Positions 10,429 to 20,318 are shown, counted from the first letter of the stretch. The stretch: 64,000 bases of DNA from Pseudoxanthomonas sp. (GCF_002863005.1 NZ_PKDG01000014.1:62001-126000); one strand, 5' to 3'. Numbers and translations: made by a program. The notes: generated from the sequence alone by a model not told the origin.

Positions 10429-11040
10429 ATGAGCGCGCTGGACCTGACGCTGCTGGCCATCGTCGGCGTGTCGACCCTGTTCGGCCTGATGCGCGGTTTC
10501 ATCAGTGCGCTCGCGTCGATGGTCGCCTGGCTGTTGGCCGGCTGGGTGGCGTTCCATTACGGCGGCGACGTGGCCCATGCGTTGTCGGGCGACGGCCAGC
10601 CGTCGGCGAGCGAGTTGCTGGGCGGCTACGTGATGAGCTTCATCGGCGTGATGATCTTCGTCGGACTGACTGGCTGGGCCATCCGCCACCTCGTCAAGTC
10701 GGTGGGCCTGTCGGGTCTGGATCGCGTGCTGGGTCTGGCGCTGGGACTCGCGCGTGGGGCCTTCGTCGCCTGCATCGTGCTGCTGCTGGCCGCCTTCACC
10801 GAGTTGCCCCGCGAACCTGAATGGAAACGCTCGTCCGTCGTCCCCGTGCTGCTGCCGGGTGCGCAATGGTTGTCGCAATGGTTGCCGGAATGGACTGTGC
10901 AGGAACTGGACTTTGGCAACGGACGCCCAGCGGGCGATAATGCGCGCCTGCAAACGCTGCTGCCCCTGCCGCTGGAAGAGCCCGGCGCACCACAGGAGCA
11001 CGCCCCCTCGTCGGCCTCACCCGCGTCGAAACCGGAGTAG
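10429..11040 (+). CDS. cvpA: CvpA family inner-membrane protein
   Basis: Polytopic inner-membrane protein of 203 residues, named for colicin V production and also linked to envelope-stress tolerance. Four hydrophobic segments cover about residues 3-165, with the family signature [19 protein letters not shown] at the N-terminus, followed by a charged, Pro-rich tail. The ATG at 10429 begins the first membrane segment; an upstream in-frame start at 10357 would overlap the SPOR gene and is rejected. purF follows after 7 bases, the classical cvpA-purF arrangement. Confidence 0.9.
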   Translation: MSALDLTLLAIVGVSTLFGLMRGFISALASMVAWLLAGWVAFHYGGDVAHALSGDGQPSASELLGGYVMSFIGVMIFVGLTGWAIRHLVKSVGLSGLDRVLGLALGLARGAFVACIVLLLAAFTELPREPEWKRSSVVPVLLPGAQWLSQWLPEWTVQELDFGNGRPAGDNARLQTLLPLPLEEPGAPQEHAPSSASPASKPE

Positions 11041-11047
11041 ATCCACC

Positions 11048-12517
11048 ATGTGCGGCATCGTCGGAATCGTCGGCAACCAGAACGTCGCCGGCCAGCTTTA
11101 TGACGGGCTGACCGTCCTCCAGCACCGCGGACAGGACGCCGCCGGCATCGCCACGGCCGACGGCACGCGGCTGCGCGTGCACAAGGACAACGGACTGGTA
11201 CGGGACGTGTTCAACGCCAAGGCGATGAGCGTGCTGGAAGGGCGCGTGGGCATCGCCCATTGCCGCTATCCCACCGCCGGCTCCGAGGGCATGGACGAAG
11301 CGCAGCCGTTCTACGTGAACTCGCCCTACGGCATCGCGCTGGCGCACAACGGCAACCTGATCAACACCGACGCCTTGCGCCAGGATGTGTTCGCGCAGGA
11401 CCGCCGCAACATCAATACCGATTCGGACAGCGAAGTGCTGCTGAACGTGTTCGCGCACGAGCTGGACCTGCAACGCACGCTCACCCCGGAAGCCGCGATC
11501 CGCGCCGTGGCCGGCGTGCATCGCCGGGTGAAGGGCGGTTATGCCGTCGTCAGCGTGGTGCTGGGCCTGGGCCTGGTGGCGTTCCGCGATCCGCACGGCA
11601 TCCGGCCACTGGTGCTGGGCAAGCGCGAGCATGGCGAAGGCACCGAATACATCATCGCCTCCGAATCCGCCGCGCTCGACATCCTCGGCTTCGTGCGCAT
11701 GCGCGACGTGCAGCCCGGCGAGGCGATCGTGATCACGGCGCGCGGCGAGCTGTTCAGTGAAATCGTCGCGGACGCCCCGCAGCACGCACCCTGCATCTTC
11801 GAGTACGTGTACTTCGCGCGCCCGGATTCGATGATCGACAACGTGTCGGTGCACAAGGCCCGCATGCGCATGGGCGTGAAGCTGGGCGAGAAGATCCTGC
11901 GCCTGCGTCCCGACCACGATATCGACACGATCATCCCGATCCCGGATACCTCGCGCGACGCTGCGCTGGAGATCTCCAACGTGCTGGGCGTGAAGTACCG
12001 CGAGGGCTTCATCAAGAACCGTTACGTCGGCCGCACGTTCATCATGCCGGGGCAGGGCGAACGGGTGAAGTCGGTGCGCCGCAAGCTCAACCCGATCAAC
12101 CTGGAATTCCGCAACCGCGTCGTGCTGCTGGTCGACGATTCGATCGTGCGGGGCACCACGTCCAAGCAGATCGTGCAGATGGCGCGCGATGCCGGCGCGC
12201 GCAAGGTCTACCTGGCCAGTGCAGCGCCGCCGGTCCGCCATCCCAATATCTACGGCATCGACATGCCGGCCGCCGACGAGCTGGTGGCGCACGAACGCAG
12301 TGTCGAGGACATCGAGCGCGAGCTGGGCTGCGACTGGCTGATCTACCAGGACTTGGAAGACCTGGAAGCCGCCGTGCGCGAGGGCAATCCGAACCTCACG
12401 GAGTTCGATTCTTCGTGCTTCGACGGCAAGTACGTCACCGGTATCGAGCCGGGATACTTCGCGCGCATCGAACAGGCGCGCTCCGACGAAGCCAAGCGCA
12501 AGCGCCGCGTCGGCTGA
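11048..12517 (+). CDS. purF: Amidophosphoribosyltransferase
   Basis: First committed enzyme of purine synthesis: makes 5-phosphoribosylamine from PRPP and glutamine in the cytoplasm. The 489-residue product begins MCGIVGIVG, so the catalytic Cys is residue 2 after Met removal and there is no propeptide, as in the E. coli enzyme. The glutaminase domain covers about 1-240 (RYPTAGS, AHNGNL) and the phosphoribosyltransferase domain follows, with the PRPP loop [15 protein letters not shown] near residue 360. A ferritin-like gene follows after 14 bases. Confidence 0.97.
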   Translation: MCGIVGIVGNQNVAGQLYDGLTVLQHRGQDAAGIATADGTRLRVHKDNGLVRDVFNAKAMSVLEGRVGIAHCRYPTAGSEGMDEAQPFYVNSPYGIALAHNGNLINTDALRQDVFAQDRRNINTDSDSEVLLNVFAHELDLQRTLTPEAAIRAVAGVHRRVKGGYAVVSVVLGLGLVAFRDPHGIRPLVLGKREHGEGTEYIIASESAALDILGFVRMRDVQPGEAIVITARGELFSEIVADAPQHAPCIFEYVYFARPDSMIDNVSVHKARMRMGVKLGEKILRLRPDHDIDTIIPIPDTSRDAALEISNVLGVKYREGFIKNRYVGRTFIMPGQGERVKSVRRKLNPINLEFRNRVVLLVDDSIVRGTTSKQIVQMARDAGARKVYLASAAPPVRHPNIYGIDMPAADELVAHERSVEDIERELGCDWLIYQDLEDLEAAVREGNPNLTEFDSSCFDGKYVTGIEPGYFARIEQARSDEAKRKRRVG

Positions 12518-12531
12518 CGCGGCCGGCGGAC

Positions 12532-13329
12532 ATGGCCACGCTGTTCGAGGCCGCGCGCATCTGCCTGGACGCGTCGGACATCGACGCGAAGGTCGCGTTG
12601 ACGCAGGACTACGCCACCGCGTTCGCGCGCGGCGAACTCGCAGCCTGCCCCGATGCGCCGCCGCCTGCGCCGATCCGCATGCCAGGACGTCCGCCCAGGC
12701 CCGTGCTGGTGCACCCGCGCGACCTGCCTCGCCGCGGACTGGGCAGCGTGCCGGGCAGGGCAGCCTTCATCCATGCCATCGCGCACATCGAACTCAACGC
12801 GATCGATCTGGCCTGGGATGCGGTGTACCGCTTCCGGGGACTGCCGGCCGCGTTCTATGCGGACTGGGTCGGCGTGGCCCATGACGAGTCGCGCCACTTC
12901 GTGCTGCTGCGCGACCGGTTGCGTGAACTGGGTTACGACTACGGCGACTTCGACGCGCACAATGGTCTTTGGGAAATGACCGAGAAGACCGCACATGACG
13001 GTCTTGCGCGGATGGCGCTGGTACCGCGCGTACTGGAAGCGCGCGGGCTGGACGTCACGCCCGGCATGATCGTGAAGCTGCGCGACCTCGGAGACGAACA
13101 GACCGTCGCGATCCTCGACGTCATCCTGCGCGAGGAAGTCGCGCACGTCGCCGCGGGGTCACGCTGGTTCCGCTGGTATTGCGAACAGCGCGGCGTCGAG
13201 CCGCGCGCGCGCTTCCGCGAACTGCTGAGGGAGTACGCGGGCGGCTACCTGCACGGTCCGTTCAATATCGAAGCGCGGCTGCTGGCAGGTTTCGACGAGG
13301 ATGAACTGGCGGCGCTGGAAGCGCCGTGA
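12532..13329 (+). CDS. DUF455 ferritin-like protein
   Basis: Ferritin-like four-helix protein of 265 residues, DUF455 family; function not established. Carboxylate/histidine metal-ligand motifs typical of di-iron proteins can be seen: AHIELNAIDLAWDA (near residue 85), DESRHF (near 122) and EEVAHV (near 203). It ends the folC-purF run, 14 bases after purF, and its stop is followed 19 bases later by a palindromic repeat that may act as mRNA 3' end. The ATG at 12532 follows purF directly; upstream in-frame starts would overlap purF. A redox or hydroxylase role is possible but unproven. Confidence 0.85.
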   Translation: MATLFEAARICLDASDIDAKVALTQDYATAFARGELAACPDAPPPAPIRMPGRPPRPVLVHPRDLPRRGLGSVPGRAAFIHAIAHIELNAIDLAWDAVYRFRGLPAAFYADWVGVAHDESRHFVLLRDRLRELGYDYGDFDAHNGLWEMTEKTAHDGLARMALVPRVLEARGLDVTPGMIVKLRDLGDEQTVAILDVILREEVAHVAAGSRWFRWYCEQRGVEPRARFRELLREYAGGYLHGPFNIEARLLAGFDEDELAALEAP

Positions 13330-13348
13330 CGTCGAGGGTGGAACAGCG

Positions 13349-13413
13349 GTGGGAGCGACGTAAGTCGCGATGACGGCACCGCGGTAGTTCATCGCGACTT
13401 GCGTCGCTCTCAT
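13349..13413. repeat. REP-like palindromic repeat, copy 1
   Basis: Imperfect inverted repeat. The left arm GTGGGAGCGACGTAAGTCGC(GATGA) pairs with the right arm ATCGCGACTTGCGTCGCTCT, with a loop of about 16 bases. It lies between the convergent DUF455 and lpxH genes. Two more copies are at 16190 and 28163. This copy has the most diverged right arm (ends CTCTCAT, not CTCCCAC). Confidence 0.85.
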
Positions 13414-13439
13414 GGACTGCATCTCATGGCACGCATCGC

Positions 13440-14177
13440 TTAGAGCGAATCCAGCGCCGTCCCGTCAGGCTCGACGCGCAGTACGGATCCCTGTTCGTAC
13501 CAGTCGCCCAGCACGATGCGGCGGCAGGTGCGATCACCGACCGCGAGGTCGTGGATCGCCGGGCGGTGCGTATGGCCGTGGATCAGCGTGTCGATGCCGA
13601 ACTGGGCCAGCGTGGCGTCTACCGTCGCCAGCGTCACGTCGGTCAGGGTTTCGAACTGCGCCTTGTCGTTCTGCTTCATGCCGCCCTGGTGCGCGGCGCT
13701 GGCAGCGCGTGCCTGCGCCGCGAAGGCCAGCCGTTCGGCCAGCGGCTGCGCCAGGAACTGCGCCTGCCAGGCCGGATTGCGTGTCTGCGCGCGGAACGCT
13801 TGATACGCGACGTCACCGGTGCACAGCAGATCGCCGTGCATCAGGATCGCCGGCTTGCCGTACAGCATGACGACGGCGGGGTCGGGCAGGATGCGCATGC
13901 CGGCTCGGCGTGCGAAAGCATCGCCGACGAGGAAATCGCGGTTGCCCCGGATGAAGTACACCGGCACCCCGGCGTCGGCCACCTCGCGGGTCCGGGCGGC
14001 CACGTAGGCGCCGGTCTCCGAGGGGTCGTCATCGCCGACCCAGGCCTCGAACAGGTCGCCCAGGATGTACAGCGCATCGGCGCGGCGGGCCTCGACCTGC
14101 ATGAAGGTCCCGAACAGCTCGGTCACGGCGGGGCGTTCGGCGTCCAGGTGCAGATCGGAGATGAAGAGTGTGGTCAT
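13440..14177 (-). CDS. lpxH: UDP-2,3-diacylglucosamine diphosphatase LpxH
   Basis: Peripheral inner-membrane metallophosphoesterase of lipid A synthesis; hydrolyses UDP-2,3-diacylglucosamine to lipid X and UMP. The 245-residue product has the di-metal motifs in order: FISDLHLD (residues 5-12), GDLFEAW, RGNRDFL, MHGDLL and HGHTHRP. Length matches E. coli LpxH (240). It is transcribed alone and divergently from gltX, 90 bases between the starts. Confidence 0.95.
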   Translation of the reverse strand: MTTLFISDLHLDAERPAVTELFGTFMQVEARRADALYILGDLFEAWVGDDDPSETGAYVAARTREVADAGVPVYFIRGNRDFLVGDAFARRAGMRILPDPAVVMLYGKPAILMHGDLLCTGDVAYQAFRAQTRNPAWQAQFLAQPLAERLAFAAQARAASAAHQGGMKQNDKAQFETLTDVTLATVDATLAQFGIDTLIHGHTHRPAIHDLAVGDRTCRRIVLGDWYEQGSVLRVEPDGTALDSL

Positions 14178-14267
14178 GCCGGGATTCTAAGCCCTCCCCC
14201 TGAACGAGCAGGGGGAAACGCGGTGCGCGCGGGTTAAAATCGCCGTATTCCGTCCATCGAGTTCCCC

Positions 14268-15674
14268 ATGGCCTGCCGTACCCGCTTCGCCCCCAGTCCC
14301 ACCGGCTACCTCCACATCGGTGGCGCCCGCACGGCGCTGTACTGCTGGCTGGAAGCGCGTCATCGCGGCGGCGATTTCATCCTGCGCATCGAGGACACCG
14401 ACCGCGAGCGCAGCACTCAGGCCGCGATCGACGCGATCCTGGATGCGATGGACTGGCTGGGCCTGGGCTACGACGAAGGCCCGATCTACCAGACCCACCG
14501 CATCGACCGTTACCGCGAAGTCGCCGAGCAGCTGGTCGCCGCCGGCAAGGCCTACTACGCCTACGAGACGCGCGAAGAACTCGACGCCATGCGCGAGGCC
14601 GCGATGGCGAAGCAGGAGAAGCCGCGCTACAACGGCGCTGCGCGCGAGCAGGGCCTGCCGCACCGCGACGATCCGAACCGCGTCATCCGCTTCAAGAATC
14701 CGCTCGACGGCGTGGTCGCCTTCGATGACCTGATCAAGGGCCGCATCGAGATCGCCAACAGCGAGCTCGACGACATGGTGATCTTCCGCCCCGACGGCTA
14801 CCCCACGTACAACTTCGCCGTGGTCGTGGACGACTGGGACATGGGCATCACCGAAGTTATCCGCGGCGACGACCACATCAACAACACGCCGCGCCAGATC
14901 AACATCTACGAAGCGCTGGGCGCGCCGGTGCCGAAGTTCGCGCACATGCCGATGATCCTGGACGAGCAGGGCGCCAAGCTGTCCAAGCGCACCGGCGCGG
15001 CCGACGTGATGCAGTACAAGGACGCAGGCTACCTGCCGCACGCGCTGATCAACTACCTGGCGCGGCTGGGCTGGTCGCATGGCGACCAGGAACTGTTCTC
15101 GCGGCAGGAGCTGATCGAGCTGTTCGACGTGAAGGACGTGAACTCCAAGGCCGCGCGCCTCGACATGGCCAAGCTGGGCTGGGTGAACCAACACTACCTG
15201 AAGAACGACGCGCCTTCGGACGTCGCGCCGCATCTGGTCTACCAACTCGAAAAGCTCGGTATCGATCCGTCGGCCGGGCCTGCGCCCGCCGATGTCGTCA
15301 TCGCCTTGCGTGATCGCGTGCAGACGCTGAAGGACATGGCCGAGAAGGCGGTGGTCTGGTACCAGCCGTTGGACGTGTACGACGAGGCTGCCGTGGCCAA
15401 GCATCTCGGGGCCGCGGCGAAGGCACCGCTGGCCAAGGCCCGCGAGCGGCTCGAGGCGCTGGCGGACTGGAACGCCGAGAGCGTGTCCACGGCCCTGCAC
15501 GAGGCTGCGGCCGCGCTCGAACTCGGCATGGGGAAGGTGGCCCAGCCGCTGCGCGTGGCGATCACCGGCACCCAGGTCAGCCCCGATATTTCGCAGACCG
15601 TATACCTGGCCGGTCGCGACGAAGCCTTGAAACGCATCGACGCCGCACTCATCAAGAGTGGTACGTCCGCCTGA
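14268..15674 (+). CDS. gltX: Glutamyl-tRNA synthetase
   Basis: Class I aminoacyl-tRNA synthetase that charges tRNA-Glu. The 468-residue product has the HIGH-type motif [16 protein letters not shown] (residues 7-22) and the KMSKS-type loop KLSKRTGA near residue 240. The C-terminal anticodon-binding domain is present and full length. The ATG at 14268 puts the first conserved motif 6 residues in, as in E. coli. zur starts 13 bases after the stop, so the two may be co-transcribed. Confidence 0.97.
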   Translation: MACRTRFAPSPTGYLHIGGARTALYCWLEARHRGGDFILRIEDTDRERSTQAAIDAILDAMDWLGLGYDEGPIYQTHRIDRYREVAEQLVAAGKAYYAYETREELDAMREAAMAKQEKPRYNGAAREQGLPHRDDPNRVIRFKNPLDGVVAFDDLIKGRIEIANSELDDMVIFRPDGYPTYNFAVVVDDWDMGITEVIRGDDHINNTPRQINIYEALGAPVPKFAHMPMILDEQGAKLSKRTGAADVMQYKDAGYLPHALINYLARLGWSHGDQELFSRQELIELFDVKDVNSKAARLDMAKLGWVNQHYLKNDAPSDVAPHLVYQLEKLGIDPSAGPAPADVVIALRDRVQTLKDMAEKAVVWYQPLDVYDEAAVAKHLGAAAKAPLAKARERLEALADWNAESVSTALHEAAAALELGMGKVAQPLRVAITGTQVSPDISQTVYLAGRDEALKRIDAALIKSGTSA

Positions 15675-15687
15675 CTCCGGATCGCCC

Positions 15688-16176
15688 ATGCCGCACGTCC
15701 ACGCCTGCACCGACCCGCACCACCACGTCCACGATGCGCAAGCCTTCGTGGCGGCGGTGGAGCACGCGTGCCAGGAGCGTGGCCTGCGGCTGACCCCGAT
15801 CCGCGCCCGAGTACTGCAACTGATCGCCGAAGCCGGCAAGCCGGTGAAGGCTTACGAACTGCTCGAATGGGTGCGCGCGACCAAGGGGGTCGGTGCCGAT
15901 GCGCCGCCCACCGTCTACCGCGCGCTGGATTTCCTGATGGCGAACGGTTTCGTGCACAAGCTCGAATCGATGAATGCGTTCGTCGCCTGCCATCACCCGA
16001 ACAGTGCGCAGCACTCGGTGCCGTTCCTCATCTGCGACCGCTGCCACAGCGCGGTGGAGCTGGAGGACCGCGACGTGGTAGCGGCACTCGATGCGCGAGC
16101 CAAGGCGCTTGGCTTCCAGCCGCAGGCGCAAACGCTGGAAGTGCATGGGCTGTGCGCGCGGTGCGCCGAGGCTTAG
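15688..16176 (+). CDS. zur: Fur family regulator, zinc uptake regulator Zur
   Basis: Dimeric DNA-binding repressor of the Fur family, here assigned to zinc. From the ATG at 15688 the product has 162 residues: a His-rich N-terminus (HACTDPHHHVHD), a winged helix (LRLTPIRARVLQLI, then PPTVYRALDFLMANG) and a C-terminal domain with CDRC and CARC zinc pairs. An in-frame start at 15658 would overlap gltX and is less likely. Zur, not Fur, is favoured by the sequence style and because a near-consensus Zur box stands 4 kb away at a histidine-rich receptor gene. Regulation: zinc-bound Zur represses uptake genes. Confidence 0.88.
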   Translation: MPHVHACTDPHHHVHDAQAFVAAVEHACQERGLRLTPIRARVLQLIAEAGKPVKAYELLEWVRATKGVGADAPPTVYRALDFLMANGFVHKLESMNAFVACHHPNSAQHSVPFLICDRCHSAVELEDRDVVAALDARAKALGFQPQAQTLEVHGLCARCAEA

Positions 16177-16189
16177 GCCTCAGCTTGCT

Positions 16190-16255
16190 GTGGGAGCGAC
16201 GTAAGTCGCGACGAACCCCCTCTGGCATGTCGTCGCGACTCACGTCGCTCCCACA
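16190..16255. repeat. REP-like palindromic repeat, copy 2
   Basis: Near-perfect inverted repeat: left arm GTGGGAGCGACGTAAGTCGC, right arm CGCGACTCACGTCGCTCCCAC, separated by about 24 bases. It lies between convergent zur and the MFS gene, 13 bases after the zur stop, so it may form a 3' stem on both transcripts. Confidence 0.88.
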
Positions 16256-16266
16256 AGGCAACGCTC

Positions 16267-17502
16267 CTACGCCGCTTCCGGCACTGCTTTAGGCGACGTT
16301 TCCCGGATCGGCAGGTTCGCTACCGCTGCGATCAGCGCCAGCACCATGTCCGCGTACCACATCCAGGTGTAGTCGCCGAAGCGCTCCAGCGCCAGACCAC
16401 CCAGCCATGCGCCGAAGAAACCGCCGACCTGGTGCGACAGCAGGGTCAGTCCGAACAGCGTGCCCAGGTAGCGCGGGCCGAACAGCTTGCCGACCAGTCC
16501 GGCGGTTGGCGGTACCGTGGCTAGCCAGGTGAAGCCAAGCGCGGCGGCGAAGATGTAGAACGTCAACGGCGTGGGCGGCGAGACCAGATAGAGCGCGATC
16601 ATCACCGCGCGACTGGCGTACATCACCGCGAGGATCCACTTCATCCGCACGCGCTGGCCGAGTGCGCCGGCGATCAGGCTGCCCGCCACGTTGAACAGGC
16701 CGATCAGCATCAGCGCTACGGCGGACACGCTGGCGGGCAGGCCGCATAGCGCCACTTCGCCCGGAAGGTGCGTCACCAGGAAGGCGATGTGCACGCCGCA
16801 GGTGAAGAAGCCGAGGTGCAGCATCCAGTAACTACGGTCGCGCAGGGCGATCGCGATCTGCTGCTTCAGGCTGATGTCGCCGATCGCGGTGGCCGTGGTC
16901 GCGCCCGTCGTCGCCACGGCTTTCTTGCGCAGCGGGAAGGCCAGCGGGATCGCGAGCAGCGATGCGACCGCCAGCGTGTACATCGCACTGGCCCAGCCTG
17001 CGAACGCGATGACGGCCTGCACCAGCGGCGCGAACACGAACTGGCCCAGCGATCCGCCCGCGTTGATGAAGCCGGCGGCGAACGAGCGCTTCTCGGGCGC
17101 CAGTTGTTGCGCGGTCGCGCCGATCAGGATCGAGAAGCTGCCGGCGCCGGCGCCGGCCGCTGTCAGTACGCCCAACGTGAACATCAATCCCCACGGCGAG
17201 GTCAGGTGGGGCGTGAGCGCGAGTCCCAGAGAGAGAAGGACGGCGCCGAGCACCAGCACGCCGGTCGAACCGCGCTTGTCCGCCACCGCGCCGAACACGG
17301 GCTGCACCGCGCCCCAGGTGAACTGGCCGATGGCGAGGGCGAAACTGATCGCGGCGATGCCGATGCCCGTTTCCTGGTGGATCGGGGCGACGAACAGTCC
17401 GGTCGTCTGCCGCGCTCCCATCGTGATCATCAGGGTGGCGGATGCGGCCAGCAGCAGGCCCCAGTGCATGCGCGGTGCGGGTGTTGCGAGGGTGGCGCTC
17501 AT
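16267..17502 (-). CDS. Major facilitator superfamily transporter
   Basis: Inner-membrane MFS transporter of 411 residues with about 12 hydrophobic helices. Oxalate/formate-antiporter-like or CynX/NimT-like features are suggested by GARQTTGLFVAPI in helix 1 and the AVADKRGS loop between helices 2 and 3. The substrate is unknown. Its ATG overlaps the MarR stop (ATGA), so translation is coupled. The pairing with a MarR repressor and an operator suggests induction by the substrate or a toxic organic compound. The open frame extends upstream through the MarR gene, which is rejected. Confidence 0.85.
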   Translation of the reverse strand: MSATLATPAPRMHWGLLLAASATLMITMGARQTTGLFVAPIHQETGIGIAAISFALAIGQFTWGAVQPVFGAVADKRGSTGVLVLGAVLLSLGLALTPHLTSPWGLMFTLGVLTAAGAGAGSFSILIGATAQQLAPEKRSFAAGFINAGGSLGQFVFAPLVQAVIAFAGWASAMYTLAVASLLAIPLAFPLRKKAVATTGATTATAIGDISLKQQIAIALRDRSYWMLHLGFFTCGVHIAFLVTHLPGEVALCGLPASVSAVALMLIGLFNVAGSLIAGALGQRVRMKWILAVMYASRAVMIALYLVSPPTPLTFYIFAAALGFTWLATVPPTAGLVGKLFGPRYLGTLFGLTLLSHQVGGFFGAWLGGLALERFGDYTWMWYADMVLALIAAVANLPIRETSPKAVPEAA

Positions 17503-17942
17503 GCAGCGTCTCCCAAGTGCTTCCGCAGAAGATCGTCGAGACGTTCGAGGCCGTCGTGCAGGCGTTTGACAGCAGTGTCGCCCATCAAGCCGTCGATGAC
17601 CGCTTGCGCGCGCTGCCAACGGGGTTTCGCGCGGGTGAGCCGCGCCCGTCCTTCGGTCGTCAGCGCGACCAGGCGCTGACGTGCATCCTCGCCACGCACG
17701 GTTTCCAGCAAACCGGCGTCCATCAGCGGCGAGAGGTTGCGGGTCAGCGTGGTGCGATCCATGCCGAGTTCGTCCGCGAGTCCGCCGAGCGCGCGAGGCT
17801 CGCGTTCCGTGCGGCGGAGGATCGAATACTGGTTGAGGCTCAGGCCGACGGCCGCCAGTTCGTGGTCGTACACCTGGGTCACGCGCCGGCTGGCCCGCCT
17901 CAACCGGAAGCAAGTGCAGACGCTGGGCGTAGGGGTGGGCAT
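17499..17942 (-). CDS. MarR family transcriptional regulator
   Basis: Winged-helix repressor of 147 residues from the ATG at 17942; a TTG at 17969 is in frame but would overlap the operator. Core motifs are LSLNQYSILR, a recognition-helix region LADELGMDRTTLTRNLSPL (near residue 75-93) and the wing EDARQRLVALT. The gene is first in a two-gene operon with the MFS transporter (4-base ATGA overlap). A 22-base palindrome begins 27 bases upstream of the start, consistent with autorepression released by a small ligand. Confidence 0.88.
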   Translation of the reverse strand: MPTPTPSVCTCFRLRRASRRVTQVYDHELAAVGLSLNQYSILRRTEREPRALGGLADELGMDRTTLTRNLSPLMDAGLLETVRGEDARQRLVALTTEGRARLTRAKPRWQRAQAVIDGLMGDTAVKRLHDGLERLDDLLRKHLGDAA

Positions 17943-17968
17943 GCACGGACTCGCACGAGAGGAAGCCA

Positions 17969-17990
17969 ATTATGTGTATATGCACATAAT
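17969..17990. promoter_or_regulatory. MarR operator palindrome
   Basis: The sequence ATTATGTGTAT-ATGCACATAAT is a 22-base palindrome with one mismatched pair. It is strikingly AT-rich against the GC-rich background and lies just upstream of the MarR start. Size and form match MarR operators. Confidence 0.75.
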
Positions 17991-18002
17991 CGATGTCAAG
18001 AA

Positions 18003-18030
18003 GGGCGGCTGCCTTGGAGGCCAGCCGCCC
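18003..18030 (-). terminator. Probable terminator of the zinc receptor gene
   Basis: A strong GC stem, GGGCGGCTG...CAGCCGCCC with a 10-base loop, lies 24 bases after the stop of the minus-strand receptor gene. On that strand it is followed by TTCTTG, a weak T-tract, so termination efficiency is uncertain. Confidence 0.55.
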
Positions 18031-18053
18031 CGGGGAGGACCGTCAGGTGTCGA

Positions 18054-20228
18054 TCAGAAGTACGCGCGGATGCCGAACGCCACGCCGCGGCCCGGCAACG
18101 GCGCGTAGTCGCGCAGCAGCGAGGTATGCGGGCGGGCTTCTTCGTCGGTCAGGTTGCTGCCGTCCAGGAACACTTCCCAGCTCGATGCCACGCGATCCCA
18201 CCGGTATGCGACGTGGGCATCGACCAGCGTGTATCCGTCGCTCGGCGCCTCGTTCTGCGCCACATCGTCCTGCTTGCTGTAGCGCACCGCGCCCAGCGAG
18301 GCCCGCCAGCCGCCACGCGACCAGCCCAGGTCGGCGCCGACGCGCATCGGCGAGATGCGCGGCAGATAGCCGCCCTGCGCGATGTCGACTTCGTAGCCGT
18401 GCGTGTGGTCGCCGTGCGGGACCTCGAAGGCGACCGTGCGCAGCCCGTTGCCGTCCAGCTTCGCGCGCACGTAGTCGCCATACAGGCGCAGGTCCCAGGC
18501 ACCTGCGGCGGTGTCGGCCAGTTGGATCTTCGCTTCCGCCTCGGCACCCGTGAACGTCGCATCGTCCTGCGTCCACAGTCGGACCGGATAACCTTCCTCT
18601 TCCACGCCCGTGTCGGTGAGGTAGACGAAGTCCTTGAACCGGGTCTGGTACAGCGCGAGCTTCAGGTCCACGCGATCGGTGTGCCAATGCGCGCCGATTT
18701 CCGCACGCACGCCTTTCTCCGTATCCAGCGAGGCATCGCCGATCTCGATCGACTGCGTAGCCACGTGCGTGCCGCCAGCGAACAGTTCTTCGTTGGTCGG
18801 CGCGCGCTCCGACCGGTCCAGGCCGAAGCGCAGGTCGAAGCCGTCGCTCAGGCGCCAGATCGCCGCGGCCGACAGATTGGTGGCGCCGAAATCGATCGAT
18901 GCGCGGTCGTCGGGCTTCAGCTTGACCTGGTCGTAGCGGCCGCCCAGCTCCAGCTTCCATGGGCCGAAGTCCTTCTGCTGCAGGACGAACAATCCCAGGG
19001 TGTCCGTGACCGTGGACGGCACGAAGGCCTCCGCCCCCACCGCGCTGAAGTCGGTGCTGCCGACCTGCAGGCCGAAGGCGCCGCGCCAGCCGTTCCACGG
19101 TTTCTGCACCGCTTCCAGCCGGGCGTCATACCCCTCGTTGGTGAAGCGCGTGCCGATCTCGTCGCCTTCCAGCTCGACATGTTCGTAGTCGTTCCACGCG
19201 GCACGCAGGTTGAGGCTTTCCAGGAACGACACCGGGTCGTAGACGCCAGCCTTCACGTCCCACCGGTTCTGCACCATGTCGATGCGCACGGGGCCTTCTT
19301 CGTGCGCCTCGTCATCGTGGTCTGCTTCTCCGTCATGGTCGTGGTCGTGGTCTTCCTCGCCATGCACGTGGGCACCGGCGGGAATCCCGTAGTTGCTGCG
19401 GTAGGTGCTGGCGGCAAGGCCGAAATAGCCACGGTCGCCGAGATAGCTAGCGCCGACCGCGCCTGCCTTGGTGCTGAGCGAACTGTTCGGCAGCGTGCCG
19501 TCAGGCTGGGGTTCCTCTTCGTGTTCCTCGCCTTCCTCATGCTCGTGCAGGATCGCGACGCCGGGAATGTCGTAGTCGTCGGTGTCGCGCACCAGGCCAT
19601 CGACGTGCAGCACCCAGTTTCCGCTCACACCGTCGACGCGGAACATGCCGGTGCGTTCGTCGTTGACCGTGTTGCCGCGGACTTCGGCGCGGCCGCTGAG
19701 CGGCTGGTCGGGGATCGATTCGGCCAGGCGGCCGTCCACGACATTGACGGCGCCGCCGATGGCGCCGCTGCCGAACAGCAGGGTCGCCGGGCCCTTCAGC
19801 ACTTCAATCTGGTCGGCGAGGAAGGGTTCGATGCTGACCGCATGGTCGGCGCTCACCGTGGAGGCATCCATCGAGCCGAGGCCGCCGGACAGCACCTGCA
19901 CGCGCGGTCCCTCCTGGCCGCGGATGATCGGCCGGCCAACGCCCGTGCCGAAGTAGGTGGCCTGCACGCCCGGCAGCTTGGCGACCGTCTCGCCCAGCGT
20001 GCCGGCCTTGGCCTTGTCCAGGTCTTCGCCGTAGAGGACATCCACGGGCGTGGCGACGGATTCGGCATTGCCCTTCAGCGGCGAGGCCGTGACGACGACC
20101 GCGTCCAGGTCCTTGGCCTGGGGGGCGCCGGCGTCGTTGGCGAAAGCGAGGGGGGAGACCAGCGCGAGGGCGAGGGCGGTCACCAGCAGGCGAGGAGCGG
20201 GGCGGGCGAGACGGCGTGGGGATGGCAT
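18054..20228 (-). CDS. TonB-dependent receptor, ZnuD-like zinc receptor
   Basis: Outer-membrane TonB-dependent receptor of 724 residues for import of a metal, most likely zinc. A signal peptide covers about 1-30. A TonB box (DLDAVVVTASP) is followed by the plug domain (IIRGQEGPRVQVL, IEVLKGPATLLFGSGAIGG) and a barrel ending in IRAYF with a terminal aromatic. Two extracellular segments are packed with His, Glu and Asp (near residues 218-235 and 283-310, e.g. HVHGEEDHDHDHDGEADHDD), the hallmark of ZnuD. A near-consensus Zur box lies 35 bases upstream of the start. Zinc is favoured; copper or nickel remain possible. Confidence 0.9.
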   Translation of the reverse strand: MPSPRRLARPAPRLLVTALALALVSPLAFANDAGAPQAKDLDAVVVTASPLKGNAESVATPVDVLYGEDLDKAKAGTLGETVAKLPGVQATYFGTGVGRPIIRGQEGPRVQVLSGGLGSMDASTVSADHAVSIEPFLADQIEVLKGPATLLFGSGAIGGAVNVVDGRLAESIPDQPLSGRAEVRGNTVNDERTGMFRVDGVSGNWVLHVDGLVRDTDDYDIPGVAILHEHEEGEEHEEEPQPDGTLPNSSLSTKAGAVGASYLGDRGYFGLAASTYRSNYGIPAGAHVHGEEDHDHDHDGEADHDDEAHEEGPVRIDMVQNRWDVKAGVYDPVSFLESLNLRAAWNDYEHVELEGDEIGTRFTNEGYDARLEAVQKPWNGWRGAFGLQVGSTDFSAVGAEAFVPSTVTDTLGLFVLQQKDFGPWKLELGGRYDQVKLKPDDRASIDFGATNLSAAAIWRLSDGFDLRFGLDRSERAPTNEELFAGGTHVATQSIEIGDASLDTEKGVRAEIGAHWHTDRVDLKLALYQTRFKDFVYLTDTGVEEEGYPVRLWTQDDATFTGAEAEAKIQLADTAAGAWDLRLYGDYVRAKLDGNGLRTVAFEVPHGDHTHGYEVDIAQGGYLPRISPMRVGADLGWSRGGWRASLGAVRYSKQDDVAQNEAPSDGYTLVDAHVAYRWDRVASSWEVFLDGSNLTDEEARPHTSLLRDYAPLPGRGVAFGIRAYF

Positions 20229-20262
20229 GGAATGGGCATCACTCAGGTGGGGTTGCGAATGA

Positions 20263-20277
20263 TGTTATATTATACCA
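20263..20277. promoter_or_regulatory. Zur box between receptor and MerC-domain gene
   Basis: TGTTATATTATACCA matches the core of the enterobacterial Zur consensus TGTTATAWTATAACA at 14 of 15 positions. It sits 35 bases from the receptor start on one side and 41 from the MerC-domain gene on the other, so one operator could control both. A second, weaker half-site (GACAATATAACC, 20283-20294) follows. Confidence 0.75.
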
Positions 20278-20318
20278 ACAGTGACAATATAACCCTCCCG
20301 GAAGTCATACTCGTCTCC

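Noticed and set aside
16190-16255. Possible rho-independent terminator after zur
   Set aside because: Stem is strong but there is no T-tract on either strand, and two more copies exist; better called a REP-like repeat.
20283-20294. Second Zur box
   Set aside because: Only a half-site matches (ATATAACC); kept as a note on the first box, not as a feature.
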